The notes: generated by a model from the sequence alone, not told the origin. A stretch of DNA of 44,073 nt from an uncultured Prevotellaceae bacterium (GCA_902794405.1 CADBHI010000012.1:1-44073); one strand, 5' to 3'; numbered from the stretch's first letter, positions 26,678 to 36,806 are shown. Numbers and translations: made by a program.

Positions 26678-28240
26678 TCAGAACGTATAACCAAGTGTCA
26701 TCATGATTTGATGGCGCTTGTCACTGACACTTACAGGACGAGCAATATTTTCATCAGAAATGAGATCATTCCTGAAAATTCCATTCATAAATGGTGAGAA
26801 CTGACCATTCGTCGTACTGTACTGATAGGCGACAGAAAGATCCAGCGGTCCAAAAGCATAGCCCAGTCCGCAGGTAATACGATGGGTTTCCTCCCAGTTT
26901 GTATAGTCAGTAGCAGAGCTGATATACGATCCCGTTGAGGCGATAGTACCATCCTTGAAACCTTCCTTTTCATATTTGGGCGATACGTAATTATAGCCTA
27001 ACCGTACCTTCATCTCAGGAATAGGCCTCATCTCAGCACCTACTTTTATAGTCGAGACACCCTTCAGCGTACGTTCCGTATGACGATTCATCTCCTTGTC
27101 ACTTTCGCTCGACTCACTATAGGAATCGTAATACCAATTATAGCTACTACCAGTATTATAACGAGAGTCAAGGCTTCCATAGTCTGAATACTCATAGCTT
27201 AGTCCCAATGCCAACATCGAACCGATAGTATGACCAGCACTCAAGCCAAACTTCCAAGGTGTATACAGTTTGAACTCGTAAACGTCATTATTGTTTGCCG
27301 TTTTACGCTCGTAATCATTTAAGATGACATCCGTATTGTTCGAACTCTTCAGGCTGTACCAAGTAGGTGTTGATACCGACAGACCGAAGCGTAGTGCCGA
27401 CTCTTCTATCGGACGGAAGATAACACCCGCCTTGATGTCAAAACCAGAACCGTCGATGTGACGGTCGTCAGCAACAAAGACCCTTTGGATACCACCTTCC
27501 GACTCTGTATACTCACCAAAGTGACGATAGGTAACATCATAGATACCAACGGTGAATCCCAGATATACGCGGTCATTGATATTTCCGCTCAAGTTAATGT
27601 CATATTCGCTGATATAGCCCTTATGGGCACGATCCATCGTATAGTTATCCATCGGGAATGCATACCAAGTGTTCTTGATATAGTCGTAATTAAGGTTGTT
27701 GGCATAAATGTCATCCAACTGGTTACAAGCACTCTGCGGATCATCGAGGTCGATTACTCCCCCATGGGTGTTATACAACACCTCATTGATGGCCTTGAGA
27801 TAGGTAACTTTGTTCTGAGATGCATTATCCAGTCTGTCAGCCACTGAGAGAATATGATTGAAGTTGCGACTTTTGTGATAGTTGAAAGCAAAATTCACAT
27901 ACGACTCCAATCCTGCGCGACCAGAATATACAAAACCTGCCTGATCAAAACTTAGCTTTGTCTTACCGTTGCCGGCAAAACTGGAGGCATCCTGTTGAGT
28001 GACTATGCCGAACGTGGCGCCAAAATATGACTTACGAAAAAGTCCGATACCAGCAGGATTGGTCGATATGGTCGAGATATCGGCACCCAAAGCCTCCATT
28101 GCACCACCCATACCAACATAGCGGGCTGTGCCATTCAAATCGGTGGATGCAATCTTTGCATTCTCATAAGTTTCCTGTGCAGCTACATGCAGTGAAGTCA
28201 ACACCATCATAGCTGCTATATACAAATACTTCTTGTTCAT
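26678..28240 (-). CDS. OmpP1/FadL/TodX-family outer membrane protein
   Basis: This 520-residue beta-barrel transports hydrophobic compounds such as fatty acids or aromatics across the outer membrane. A signal peptide (about 1-21, ending VAAQ) precedes the GTARYVGMGGAMEALGADIS and STNPAGIGLFRKS motifs characteristic of FadL-like plugs in Bacteroidetes. The rest is alternating beta-strand sequence ending MMTLGYTF, a C-terminal aromatic as in outer membrane porins. It lies 54 nt downstream of the Tyr/Trp-rich protein gene. Confidence 0.85.
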   Translation of the reverse strand: MNKKYLYIAAMMVLTSLHVAAQETYENAKIASTDLNGTARYVGMGGAMEALGADISTISTNPAGIGLFRKSYFGATFGIVTQQDASSFAGNGKTKLSFDQAGFVYSGRAGLESYVNFAFNYHKSRNFNHILSVADRLDNASQNKVTYLKAINEVLYNTHGGVIDLDDPQSACNQLDDIYANNLNYDYIKNTWYAFPMDNYTMDRAHKGYISEYDINLSGNINDRVYLGFTVGIYDVTYRHFGEYTESEGGIQRVFVADDRHIDGSGFDIKAGVIFRPIEESALRFGLSVSTPTWYSLKSSNNTDVILNDYERKTANNNDVYEFKLYTPWKFGLSAGHTIGSMLALGLSYEYSDYGSLDSRYNTGSSYNWYYDSYSESSESDKEMNRHTERTLKGVSTIKVGAEMRPIPEMKVRLGYNYVSPKYEKEGFKDGTIASTGSYISSATDYTNWEETHRITCGLGYAFGPLDLSVAYQYSTTNGQFSPFMNGIFRNDLISDENIARPVSVSDKRHQIMMTLGYTF

Positions 28241-28294
28241 AATTATAATCTACACTGCATTAGTTAATTACCTGTTGAATGATGGGTTTTCACC

Positions 28295-29257
28295 TTACCT
28301 ACGGCTGGAACGGCTTCCACCACGGGTAGAAACGCCACCAAAGGAGCCTCCGCCTCCACCAGAAGGACCTGCACTACGAGTCATGCTCGATCCTCCAAAC
28401 GAACCCACAGAACGATTACTACTACTATTGGTAGGAGTTGACATCGTTCGATTGCCGCCAAAGTTTCCATGACTATTGCTATAGACTGGAGTCTGTCTCT
28501 GAGTGGTTACAGGCGTTGTAGTACGGTTACGGGTTGCTGTCTGACGATTGGCCAGACTGGAGCCTCCAAAAGTGCCATTTGAGAAGCGGGTCGTACGTCC
28601 ATCACTGATACCTCGTCGAGTTGTCGAAACCAATCTGTTGTTGCGGTAAGTCCTGTTCACACTACCGACAGAAACATAATAATGCGGAGCATAACCGTAA
28701 TAATATGGACGGAACCAACCATAATAGCCATAGTTGTAGTACCAGGGATCATACCAACCACCATAATACCAGCTATAGTGACGATAATACCAAGGATCGT
28801 TCCAGTACCAATAGGAATCATACCATGGATAATACGAGTAATACCAAGGAGAATGCCATCCCCAAGAATCACGTTGGCCATCGTTGTAGCCAGCCATATA
28901 GGCCTCATCTGGCTCATAGCCGTCGTAACGGCTCATTTGACGAGTCAGGGCAAAGTCCTCAGTCCCCACAGAGTCGGGATAGACCCCACGCTCCCCATCG
29001 AAACTGATGATGTCATTGCCAGTAGTATCTGCCGGCAGAACCTCGTATGAACTGCCACCGCGACGGTTATATTCATCCACGTTGCGGTTGCTGCCCGAAT
29101 AGTAGGTTGGAGCTGGGCGGGAAACACGTACCGTAGCCGAAGTCGACTTTGCTGCCTTCTTCGTTGGGACAAAGTACATATCATCATCCTGTGCCAACAT
29201 TGCCAGGGGCATTACCCCAAGAATGAGCGAAACTAATAATTTGCTGTTCATTGTCAT
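28295..29257 (-). CDS. Tyr/Trp-rich secreted protein, unknown function
   Basis: The 320-residue product has a signal peptide (about 3-22, ending MLAQ), a central block (about 130-190) dense in Tyr, Trp, Pro and Asp (for example YYSYYPWYDSYWYWNDPWYY), and a Gly/Ser/Arg-rich tail (about 220-320) ending SRSSRR. No enzymatic motif is seen. The low-complexity composition suggests a surface or extracellular-matrix protein, perhaps one that aggregates. Related low-complexity proteins are common in Bacteroidales, but the role is unknown. Confidence 0.7.
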   Translation of the reverse strand: MTMNSKLLVSLILGVMPLAMLAQDDDMYFVPTKKAAKSTSATVRVSRPAPTYYSGSNRNVDEYNRRGGSSYEVLPADTTGNDIISFDGERGVYPDSVGTEDFALTRQMSRYDGYEPDEAYMAGYNDGQRDSWGWHSPWYYSYYPWYDSYWYWNDPWYYRHYSWYYGGWYDPWYYNYGYYGWFRPYYYGYAPHYYVSVGSVNRTYRNNRLVSTTRRGISDGRTTRFSNGTFGGSSLANRQTATRNRTTTPVTTQRQTPVYSNSHGNFGGNRTMSTPTNSSSNRSVGSFGGSSMTRSAGPSGGGGGSFGGVSTRGGSRSSRR

Positions 29258-29359
29258 ATTTCTTTCCTTTTTAAAATTTCACGCTACAAAATTAGATGTA
29301 ATTTTAGTGCAAATATAAGGAAAAACCCTAAACTATGATAGGTTTTTCCCTATTTTTTG

Positions 29360-29367
29360 TAATTTTG
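29360..29367 (+). promoter_or_regulatory. prmA -7 promoter element
   Basis: TAATTTTG lies 20 nt before the prmA ATG. I could not identify a matching TTTG at the -33 spacing. A second TATATTTG at 29310-29317 on the minus strand may serve the divergent gene. Confidence 0.5.
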
Positions 29368-29387
29368 CGGCAAAAATTAACAAAAGA

Positions 29388-30245
29388 ATGAAGTATTACG
29401 AAGTAAAATTCAGTATTTCGCCTTTTTCTACTGATGCATGTGACCTATTGGCGGCATTAGCAGGAGAAGCTGGTTTTGAGACTTTTGAGAACACTGATGA
29501 AGGACTCTGCGGCTATGTTCAACAGCAGCTTTTCAACCAGCAGCAACTTGATGATGTATTGACTCATTTCCCATTCCCTGATGTGACTGTCAACTATACA
29601 ATCAATGAGGCAGAAGATCGAGACTGGAACGAGCAATGGGAACAGGAAGGCTTTGAGCCTATTGTCGTCGAAAACCAAATGGTCATTCACGACGGACGCC
29701 ATCTGCCCACCTCATACAATACTTCAGTAGTCTCTATCGAAATTGATGCCAAGTTAGCTTTCGGCACTGGCACTCACGAGACGACAAGAATGGTATGTGC
29801 CACGCTTCTTAGTTTGTTTAAGAGTCAGCCTTCGGGCATTCGTCGCGTACTTGACTGTGGCTGTGGTACTGGCATCCTCGGCATTGCTGCCATGAAACTT
29901 GGCGCCAGCGAATGTATTGGCTACGATATCGACGAATGGAGTGTTGACAACACACGACACAATGCCGTGATTAACTGTGTGGAAGTTACACCGTTACATG
30001 GCGATGCGTCTGTACTTGAGAAGGTTGAGGGGACATTCGATCTTGTCATGGCCAATATCAACCGTAACATTCTGCTTCAGGACATGCCGCAATTCCGTAG
30101 CAAGATGGCACCAGGTGCACGTCTGGTACTGAGCGGATTTTATACCAACGACATACCTCTGCTGACGAAAAAGGCAGCGTCACTCAATCTATCCTTAAGT
30201 GCTCAAAAAGAGGAAAACGGATGGGCTTGTATCCTTCTTGAGTAG
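29388..30245 (+). CDS. prmA: Ribosomal protein L11 methyltransferase
   Basis: PrmA trimethylates amino groups of ribosomal protein L11 with S-adenosyl-methionine. The 285-residue protein has the SAM-binding motif LDCGCGTGILGIAAMKLGA and the family's GTGTHETTRM and MANINRNILL signatures. The N-terminal third (L11-binding domain) is divergent, as usual. It is a lone plus-strand gene between two minus-strand operons. Confidence 0.95.
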   Translation: MKYYEVKFSISPFSTDACDLLAALAGEAGFETFENTDEGLCGYVQQQLFNQQQLDDVLTHFPFPDVTVNYTINEAEDRDWNEQWEQEGFEPIVVENQMVIHDGRHLPTSYNTSVVSIEIDAKLAFGTGTHETTRMVCATLLSLFKSQPSGIRRVLDCGCGTGILGIAAMKLGASECIGYDIDEWSVDNTRHNAVINCVEVTPLHGDASVLEKVEGTFDLVMANINRNILLQDMPQFRSKMAPGARLVLSGFYTNDIPLLTKKAASLNLSLSAQKEENGWACILLE

Positions 30246-30263
30246 TCTGTCAAAACCTAACGA

Positions 30264-31163
30264 CTACTCATTGTAGGCTTTCTCGCCAATAGTTTCCATA
30301 GAACCGATGGTCATTTGGCGAAGATCGTAATAGGAACCATTGTAGATGTTAAAGTCAACATGTCCTTTGATACCTGGTAGCTTGCCCACATCAGTATGTT
30401 GCCAGAACTTCCAGCGGCCTTTATATTCAACGCTGTCCACATAATAGTGAGCAATCCAGTAGGGGTACTGATCAAAGATGGAGTCATTCAAGTACTTCAT
30501 CTTAAATTTATAATAGGTGTAAATGATGGGTTTCACATTGTAATGGTTCTCAACAATGTCAAGCCACGTCAGGACTGAAGCTTTGAACTCAGCATCGGTC
30601 TGTTCCTTGGGTTTGTGTTCAACGTCAAGCACTGGGGGCAGGTCACCGTTCTCCAACTTTACCTGATTGAGGAAATGCTGTGCCTGACGCTCTGCCGGCG
30701 AATGTACACTATAGAAATGATAGGCACCACGTGTAAAGCCGTATTCACGTGCCTGATGAAAATTCTCTCGGAAGTTCTCATCCGTCTGGGTGGAGCCTTC
30801 CGTAGCTTTAATCATAACAAACCTGACGGGGAATTTATCAATCATGCCCTCATCTTTCAGCTTGTCCCAGTCAATATGACCCTGATGGTGAGAAATGTCA
30901 ATACCATGAATCTCATAGCCTTCAGGATAGCTAATGTCCCCATAAAGAGCACGCCATCGGAAGCCGAACGGCCCCACAAAGAAATAATAGAAGAACCAGA
31001 TATAGCCAGCAACGACAATCAGTCCGCCTATCCACCATCCCCATGAAGGAACTTTCTGAAGTAGACGAACAAGAACGTTCGGACGTTTGTGGGCTACAGG
31101 CCCACGTTGTCCGGACGTTCTTGAATTGATGCCTTTACGGCGTACGGCTCTTCTTTTTGTCAT
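30264..31163 (-). CDS. GH25 lysozyme-like muramidase, membrane-anchored
   Basis: This family cuts the N-acetylmuramic acid-GlcNAc bond of peptidoglycan. A basic N-terminus and a membrane helix (WWIGGLIVVAGYIWFFYYFF) anchor a periplasmic GH25 domain with GIDISHHQGHIDWDKLK, FVMIKATEGS, GAYHFYS and the acidic PPVLDVEHK. The 299-residue length fits one catalytic domain plus anchor. It starts immediately after the PPi-PFK stop. In Bacteroidales such enzymes may remodel the wall or attack competitors, and the membrane anchor favours remodelling. Confidence 0.88.
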   Translation of the reverse strand: MTKRRAVRRKGINSRTSGQRGPVAHKRPNVLVRLLQKVPSWGWWIGGLIVVAGYIWFFYYFFVGPFGFRWRALYGDISYPEGYEIHGIDISHHQGHIDWDKLKDEGMIDKFPVRFVMIKATEGSTQTDENFRENFHQAREYGFTRGAYHFYSVHSPAERQAQHFLNQVKLENGDLPPVLDVEHKPKEQTDAEFKASVLTWLDIVENHYNVKPIIYTYYKFKMKYLNDSIFDQYPYWIAHYYVDSVEYKGRWKFWQHTDVGKLPGIKGHVDFNIYNGSYYDLRQMTIGSMETIGEKAYNE

Positions 31164-32801
31164 TTACTTAGCCTGTTCCAGAGCAAGCGTCATGGTAGGC
31201 TGGTCGCACACCTCAGTCGGTCCCCAGTACTGGATAGGACCAGGATAGATATAAGCTGTCTCGCGAGCCCAGCGGTCACGTTGAGCGGCGAAAGCCTTGA
31301 AGGGTGCGCCGTCGAGTTCCACAAGGGCCTTGCGGATAACAGGCTTCATCTCACCTGCACGACGTTCCATATTCATCATCATCGTGATGGGCACACCACC
31401 TGCAATCCACTGGTCAGCAGGAGCTGTCGTGTTCTTTACAATAGCCATATAGCCAGTCTTGCCGTTGGCAATGAGCTGAGCAGCAGAGGTACCAAGTGCA
31501 TAGCAGTAGTCAGCGTCAAAGTTAGAAGGAGCAGCACAACGTCCCTCGTAGCCGAAGAAGTGATGCTGTGTGCCGAACTTGCCAACATACTTGCCTTCCT
31601 TCTTCAACTTCTCGAGCTTCTGGGCAACCATCGTAGAGAGCAGCTTTTCAGTCTCGATCAGGGAAACCTGTACATTTCCGTGAGGATCGCGGTCGAGAGC
31701 CAACTGACGGGCTACGCCTACGGGCAGAGAGTTGAACACAGCGAGGTTCTCGGGTGTGAGGTGACTCTTGGCAAAGTCAACCTGCTCGTCGCGACCAATC
31801 TCCTTAGCCTCAGGCATAGCAAGCACATCGTTCAACTGGGCAATAAGCTTCTTGATGGCTGGGATGAACTCAATGACACCCTCAGGAATGATTACAGTAC
31901 CGAAGTTGTTACCATCTGCAGCACGTACACAAACGGTATTAGCAATGTAGTCAACGATATCGTCGAGACTCATGGCCTTGGCCTCAACCTCCTCAGAAAC
32001 GAGGCAGATGTTGGGCTGTGTCTGCAGGGCGCACTCCAAAGCAATGTGAGAAGCCGAACGACCCATCACCTTGATGAAGTGCCAGTATTTACGTGCAGAA
32101 TTACAGTCGCGCTCGATGTTACCAATCAGCTCAGAGTAGGTCTTACAAGCGGTATCGAAACCAAATGAAGTCTCAATCTGAGAGTTCTTCAGGTCACCGT
32201 CGATGGTCTTCGGACAACCAATCACCTGTACGCCGTAGTTCTTGGCAGCATAGTATTCAGCCAGTACACAGGCATTGGTGTTAGAGTCGTCGCCACCAAT
32301 AATAACGATAGCTTTGATATCGAGCTCGCGGATAATCTCAAGTCCCTTCTCGAACTGATCCACTTTCTCGAGCTTGGTACGGCCTGATCCAATCATGTCG
32401 AAACCGCCAGTGTTACGATACTCATCGATAATCTCCTTGGTCAGCTCCATATAGTTGTGGTCTACCAGACCGCCAGGACCGAGGATGAAACCATAGAGAC
32501 GGTTCTCGGGGTTGAGTTTCTTAATCTGGTCGAACAGACCGGTAATCACGTTGTGACCGCCAGGAGCCTGACCACCACTGAGGATAATACCCACGTTCAT
32601 CTTGGTGGTGTTGGCTTCGGTAGCCGGCTCAAACTGCACAATAGGCATACCGTAAGTGTTGGGGAACAACTTCTTGATTTCGTCCTGATCAGCTACACTC
32701 TGGGTAGGCTCACCTTCCTTAATCTTTACTGCACCCTGTAGCGCCTTAGGCAGCTTGGGCTGATAAGCAGCTCTTGCAATCTGCAATGCACTCTTTTCCA
32801 T
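31164..32801 (-). CDS. pfp: Pyrophosphate-dependent 6-phosphofructokinase
   Basis: PFP phosphorylates fructose 6-phosphate reversibly with pyrophosphate instead of ATP. The 545-residue long form has GGQAPGGHN (76-84), the GGDDSNTNA motif (the Asp after GGD is a mark of PPi rather than ATP use) and [10 protein letters not shown], then [19 protein letters not shown]. Many Bacteroidales carry this long type. Codon use is strongly biased, consistent with high expression. It is first in a pair with the GH25 gene. Confidence 0.95.
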   Translation of the reverse strand: MEKSALQIARAAYQPKLPKALQGAVKIKEGEPTQSVADQDEIKKLFPNTYGMPIVQFEPATEANTTKMNVGIILSGGQAPGGHNVITGLFDQIKKLNPENRLYGFILGPGGLVDHNYMELTKEIIDEYRNTGGFDMIGSGRTKLEKVDQFEKGLEIIRELDIKAIVIIGGDDSNTNACVLAEYYAAKNYGVQVIGCPKTIDGDLKNSQIETSFGFDTACKTYSELIGNIERDCNSARKYWHFIKVMGRSASHIALECALQTQPNICLVSEEVEAKAMSLDDIVDYIANTVCVRAADGNNFGTVIIPEGVIEFIPAIKKLIAQLNDVLAMPEAKEIGRDEQVDFAKSHLTPENLAVFNSLPVGVARQLALDRDPHGNVQVSLIETEKLLSTMVAQKLEKLKKEGKYVGKFGTQHHFFGYEGRCAAPSNFDADYCYALGTSAAQLIANGKTGYMAIVKNTTAPADQWIAGGVPITMMMNMERRAGEMKPVIRKALVELDGAPFKAFAAQRDRWARETAYIYPGPIQYWGPTEVCDQPTMTLALEQAK

Positions 32802-32853
32802 AATTGCTTCTGTTTTTTGTTATTTTAAGTTGAATACTATTGTTTTCGACGTG

Positions 32854-32861
32854 CAAAAATA
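32854..32861 (-). promoter_or_regulatory. Candidate -7 element for the PFP gene
   Basis: TATTTTTG on the minus strand matches TANNTTTG 52 nt before the PFP start. No clear -33 partner was found. Confidence 0.4.
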
Positions 32862-32922
32862 CGCATTTTTGGCGAGAAACAGAAAGAAATCATCGTTTTT
32901 ATATTTTTTTTTGAAGAAAGTC

Positions 32923-32953
32923 CTTGTCATTTCAATATAAATTGCTATCTTTG
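32923..32953 (+). promoter_or_regulatory. Promoter of the 89-residue gene/acyltransferase operon
   Basis: CTTG (32923-32926), a 19-nt gap and TATCTTTG (32946-32953) lie 29 nt before the ATG at 32983. This is in the 181-bp divergent region opposite the PFP gene. Confidence 0.7.
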
Positions 32954-32982
32954 CTAACTGGAAATTACAAACTGTACACATT

Positions 32983-33252
32983 ATGGCGAATAAAAGATCA
33001 CTAAAACACATCATCAACCTCATCTGTGAAGAACTGTTCGCAGAGGCTGTAGCAGCATCGCTCTATGGCAACCAGCCGAACAAAGAGAATGCCGAGGCCG
33101 TTCTGTCCAGTATACTCAGGTTGCAGAGCAACTACATCTGCCGTATCTCACACCCTGAACCCGGGATGGAGGCCAAACAGTATTACAAGGACTTACGTGA
33201 GAAGTTCAGCATCGAAGCTGACGAAATCATCGATCAAATCAACAATCTCTGA
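32983..33252 (+). CDS. Small helical protein, unknown function
   Basis: The 89-residue product is predicted mostly helical, with two hydrophobic helices (SLKHIINLICEELFAEAVAASLY and the C-terminal IEADEIIDQINNL) and no signal peptide. I do not recognise a family. It is first in a run of seven genes, and its stop overlaps the acyltransferase start (TGATG), so translation is coupled. A regulatory or adaptor role for the operon is possible. Confidence 0.75.
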   Translation: MANKRSLKHIINLICEELFAEAVAASLYGNQPNKENAEAVLSSILRLQSNYICRISHPEPGMEAKQYYKDLREKFSIEADEIIDQINNL

Positions 33253-33809
33253 TGTGGAGGAAATTTTGCAACTGGCTTTTGTATAAGCATTGGGGGTGGA
33301 CAAGCAATGTAACGGAAAACCACCCCGCCAAGTTTATTATCTGCTTAGCACCACATACCAGCAACTGGGACTTTGTCTTAGGTCAGCTCTACAGTGGCGC
33401 AATGGGGATTCGTATTGGTTTCCTGATGAAAAAGGAATGGTTCTTCTGGCCCTTAGGCCCCATCTTCCGCAGTCTTGGAGGCATTCCCGTCTACCGTGAC
33501 AAGAAGACCAGTATGACCGATGCGATGGCAGAGGCCGCAAAGGCTGCACCTGAGTTCCATATGTGTATCACACCTGAAGGCACCCGCTCACCCAATTCCG
33601 ATTGGAAGAAGGGTTTTTATTTTATTGCCCTTAAGGCACAAATGCCTATCTTGCTCTATGGCGTTGACTACGAGAAAAAGCTCATTCAATGTACGAAGAC
33701 CATTATTCCCAACGGTGACCTTGAGGCACAAATGCGCGAGATAAAACTTTACTATAAGGACTTCCGCGGGAAAATCCCGAATAACTTTACTATAGGAGAC
33801 ATAAAATGA
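33252..33809 (+). CDS. 1-acyl-sn-glycerol-3-phosphate acyltransferase-like
   Basis: These enzymes transfer acyl groups to lysophosphatidate or other lipid acceptors at the inner membrane. The 185-residue protein contains the PlsC catalytic motif in variant form, PHTSNWDFVLGQ (H-x4-D), and the later TPEGTRSPNSDWKKGFYFIALKA motif. It is short for the family, and the absence of a clear membrane helix suggests a peripheral enzyme. It overlaps both neighbours by 1 and 4 nt. Given the next gene, a cell-envelope lipid role is plausible. Confidence 0.85.
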   Translation: MWRKFCNWLLYKHWGWTSNVTENHPAKFIICLAPHTSNWDFVLGQLYSGAMGIRIGFLMKKEWFFWPLGPIFRSLGGIPVYRDKKTSMTDAMAEAAKAAPEFHMCITPEGTRSPNSDWKKGFYFIALKAQMPILLYGVDYEKKLIQCTKTIIPNGDLEAQMREIKLYYKDFRGKIPNNFTIGDIK

Positions 33810-36388
33810 GAAAACTGCAGACCCTTATTGCATTATTATCATTGACGCTCAACTTGTCAGCACAAACCTGGGGTAATATCAACTACGAAGGCGCCCCTTG
33901 GGTGGACAATGTCTCCCGACCCTACAAGATTACACGAGGACTTCACAACCGCCATCTGACCGTCTGGGCCAGTCATGGTCGCTACTATGACGGCACTAAG
34001 GATTCGTGGGAGTGGCAGCGCCCTACCCTATTTGGAACTAACGAGGATCTCTTTACCCAGACCATCGTCGTTCCTTATTTGATTCCTATGCTCGAACGCG
34101 CTGGAGCCGTTGTCTTCACACCCCGTGAGCGAGACTGGCAGCGCAACGAAGTTATCGTCGACAACGACGACAACCTGAACCTGTTAGGCTATCGTGAAAC
34201 AGGTTTCCGCCAGCCGTGGCAGAACGCACCCGCAAAGGGTTTCGCTATGCACCGTGGGCACTATACCGACGGTGAGAATCCCTTTGAGGCAGGAACGGCA
34301 CGCATGGCTGAGACGACCACCAGCAAGTCGAAACACAGCATGATTACCTACCAGCCTACTATTCCCGAAGCTGGCCGTTACGCTGTCTATGTGAGCTATC
34401 AGACCGTTGATGGCAGTATCGACGATGCTCACTACACTGTATGGCATAAGGGAGAGCAGACAGAGTTCCGTGTCAACCAGCAGATGGGCGGCTCCACGTG
34501 GGTTTACCTGGGTACCTTCGATTTCGACAAGGGCTGCAACGAGTGGAACTGTGTGACGCTGACCAACCAAAGCCATAACCGTAACGGTATAGTCACGGCC
34601 GATGCTGTGCGCTTTGGTGGCGGAATGGGAAACATTGAGCGTGGCGGCAATGTCAGCCAGCTGCCGCGTTGTCTGGAAGGCGCTCGTTACTACTGTCAAT
34701 GGGCAGGTATGCCATTCAGCATCTATAGTACCCGAAGCGGACAGAACGACTATGCCGACGACATCAATGCACGTTCCCTGACCAGTAACCTCCTTGCCGG
34801 CGGCTCTGTCTACGTTCCTCATCGTGAGGGACGGGGCGTACCCCTTGAACTTTCTTTGGCCGTACATAGCGATGCTGGCTACCATCGTGATGGCCGTTCT
34901 GTCTATGGCGCACTTTCAATCCACACTACCGATAAGGATGGCAGCAACGTTTTTGATTGCGAGATGCCGCGTTCCGTATCCCGTGAACTGGCCCGCAATT
35001 TGCTGACCAATGCTGACAACGACCTGCGTGCCCGATTTGGCATCAGCTGGCCTAAACGTGAATTGCGCGACCGCAACTATTCTGAGACACGTCTGCCCGA
35101 AGTTCCCAGTGCCATATTCGAGACCATGTCGCACCAGAACTTCCCCGATATGCGCTATGGGCAGGATCCGAACTTCCGCTTCACCTTGGCACGTTCCATC
35201 TATAAGACCATCCTACGCTACGTGACCCAGATGCACAACGAGGACTGCACGGTAGCCCCGCTGACGCCTACCCATCTGAAGATTGAATTTACCAACCTAC
35301 GCAAAGGTGAAGTACGCTTGTCGTGGCAGCCTACCGATGACCCCCAAGAGCCATCGGCCGAGGCTTCGGGCTATGTGGTTTATACGTCTATTGGCAGCGC
35401 CGGCTTCAACAATGGCGAACACGTCAACGGGCGTTCCTATACAGTACGGCTGGAGCCTGGCGTGCTCTACTCCTTCCGTATAGCGGCTGTCAACCGAGGC
35501 GGCGAAAGTTTCCCCACTGAGGTGGTGTCAGCTCTTTATAACGGACGGAAAGCCAAACAGCTGCTGGTCGTCAACGGTTTCCACCGTCTGTCATCACCTG
35601 CCATCATCGACAACGACTCACTCCAAGGATTTGTCCTCGACAGTGACATTGGCGTCAGCTATGGCCGTACTGCCGGATGGTTAGGACGACAGACAGTCTT
35701 CAATCGCAACCACATTGGCGAGCTCAACTCTTTTGGACTTGGTTTCGGCACTGAGGAATTGGCTGGCCATTTTATTGCCGGCAACGACTTCAACTATACT
35801 CGCACTCATGTTGAGGCCATCCGTCAGTCAGGTTTCTATAATGTTGTAAGTTGTTCGGCTGATGCTCTGCCTACTGTCGATGCCGATGACTTTGCCTGCG
35901 TTGACCTGATTCTCGGCCTCGAACGTAACGACGGTCGCAGCCTGATGCCCTATAAGTCGTTCACACCACAAATGCAGACTTGGCTGGCAGGCTACTCCCG
36001 ACGGGGCGGTCGGTTATTTGTCAGCGGTGCTTACGTGGGCAGCGACATGACTAGTTCCAACGAAACGGTCTTCCTGAACAATGTCCTCAAATGTCGCTAT
36101 GCCGGCATCGACACCACCCCTGACGAGCAACTGACGGGTATGGGCACCACATTTGCCATCTATCGTCAACTCAACGAACAGCACTACGCCGTTCCTAAAA
36201 CTGACATTCTCCAGCCTGACGAGGGTGCCTTCACTCCGATTGCCTATGCCGACGGTTACAGTGCAGCCGTGGCCTATCGTGACAAAAACAGCCGCACTTT
36301 CACTATGGGATTCCCCTTCGAATGCATCAAGTCCGAGAGTGTGCAGGCCACGATGATGCGCGCCATATTGAACTTTCTTTTGCAATAA
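33806..36388 (+). CDS. Secreted golvesin/amidase-like protein ('xanthan lyase')
   Basis: The 860-residue product has a signal peptide (about 1-18, ending LSAQ) and several modules. An N-terminal amidase-like fold is followed by a golvesin/Xly-like carbohydrate-binding region (about 125-270, YTVWHKGEQTEFRVNQQMGG). Then comes LELSLAVHSDAG and FETMSHQNFPDMRYGQD, which resemble the metal-binding regions of N-acetylmuramoyl-L-alanine amidases. A fibronectin III domain follows (about 495-590), with a further unassigned C-terminal domain. Bacteroidales homologues are often labelled xanthan lyase, but I see no polysaccharide lyase signature. Peptidoglycan amidase is the better reading. Confidence 0.7.
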   Translation: MRKLQTLIALLSLTLNLSAQTWGNINYEGAPWVDNVSRPYKITRGLHNRHLTVWASHGRYYDGTKDSWEWQRPTLFGTNEDLFTQTIVVPYLIPMLERAGAVVFTPRERDWQRNEVIVDNDDNLNLLGYRETGFRQPWQNAPAKGFAMHRGHYTDGENPFEAGTARMAETTTSKSKHSMITYQPTIPEAGRYAVYVSYQTVDGSIDDAHYTVWHKGEQTEFRVNQQMGGSTWVYLGTFDFDKGCNEWNCVTLTNQSHNRNGIVTADAVRFGGGMGNIERGGNVSQLPRCLEGARYYCQWAGMPFSIYSTRSGQNDYADDINARSLTSNLLAGGSVYVPHREGRGVPLELSLAVHSDAGYHRDGRSVYGALSIHTTDKDGSNVFDCEMPRSVSRELARNLLTNADNDLRARFGISWPKRELRDRNYSETRLPEVPSAIFETMSHQNFPDMRYGQDPNFRFTLARSIYKTILRYVTQMHNEDCTVAPLTPTHLKIEFTNLRKGEVRLSWQPTDDPQEPSAEASGYVVYTSIGSAGFNNGEHVNGRSYTVRLEPGVLYSFRIAAVNRGGESFPTEVVSALYNGRKAKQLLVVNGFHRLSSPAIIDNDSLQGFVLDSDIGVSYGRTAGWLGRQTVFNRNHIGELNSFGLGFGTEELAGHFIAGNDFNYTRTHVEAIRQSGFYNVVSCSADALPTVDADDFACVDLILGLERNDGRSLMPYKSFTPQMQTWLAGYSRRGGRLFVSGAYVGSDMTSSNETVFLNNVLKCRYAGIDTTPDEQLTGMGTTFAIYRQLNEQHYAVPKTDILQPDEGAFTPIAYADGYSAAVAYRDKNSRTFTMGFPFECIKSESVQATMMRAILNFLLQ

Positions 36389-36414
36389 CATAATCATTTA
36401 AAATCCTAAGAACT

Positions 36415-36762
36415 ATGTCAAAAATTCAAGCCAACGCTTCTGGAACCAGAAGCATCGAGGTGAGCGAGGAACACCTCAAAACCATTGAAGATTACCAATT
36501 ACTGCGTGACCTGATTGACTCCAACGGATACGTCGATGAGGAAGTTCTCAATAAATTGAAACTCAACATCCGTTCATTACTCGAAGGCGACGCTGGTAAG
36601 GACAAGCGCCTGCTCGACCTGTGCCTCGACGTAATCTATCATCCTAACATGAAGGCATTTGGGCTGCAACAGCTCACACTGCTCTATATCAATTGGAAGA
36701 ATCGTGGCAACGAAAACCTCGGCATGACTACGCGCGCTTTCCAAGGTACGCCGTTCAATTAA
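36415..36762 (+). CDS. Small hypothetical protein
   Basis: The 115-residue protein is highly charged and largely helical, with a repeated Leu-rich core (DYQLLRDLIDSNGYVDEEVL). No signal peptide, membrane segment or recognised domain. It begins 26 nt after the amidase-like gene. A 44-nt gap with a palindrome separates it from the YgiQ gene. Confidence 0.7.
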   Translation: MSKIQANASGTRSIEVSEEHLKTIEDYQLLRDLIDSNGYVDEEVLNKLKLNIRSLLEGDAGKDKRLLDLCLDVIYHPNMKAFGLQQLTLLYINWKNRGNENLGMTTRAFQGTPFN

Positions 36763-36773
36763 GCCCACCCAAG

Positions 36774-36790
36774 CCCTCCCCAAGGGAGGG
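36774..36790. repeat. Interspersed palindrome CCCTCCC-CAA-GGGAGGG
   Basis: A perfect 7-bp palindrome with a 3-nt loop sits between the small protein and ygiQ. Palindromes of this GC-rich form are common in Bacteroidetes genomes. It could act as a weak transcription pause site, but it has no T run. Confidence 0.65.
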
Positions 36791-36806
36791 ATGTTAAATA
36801 GCCATA

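Noticed and set aside
31281-32168. 295-codon plus-strand open frame opposite PPi-PFK
   Set aside because: The PFK gene is well supported by motifs; the opposite frame is a shadow of its biased codons.
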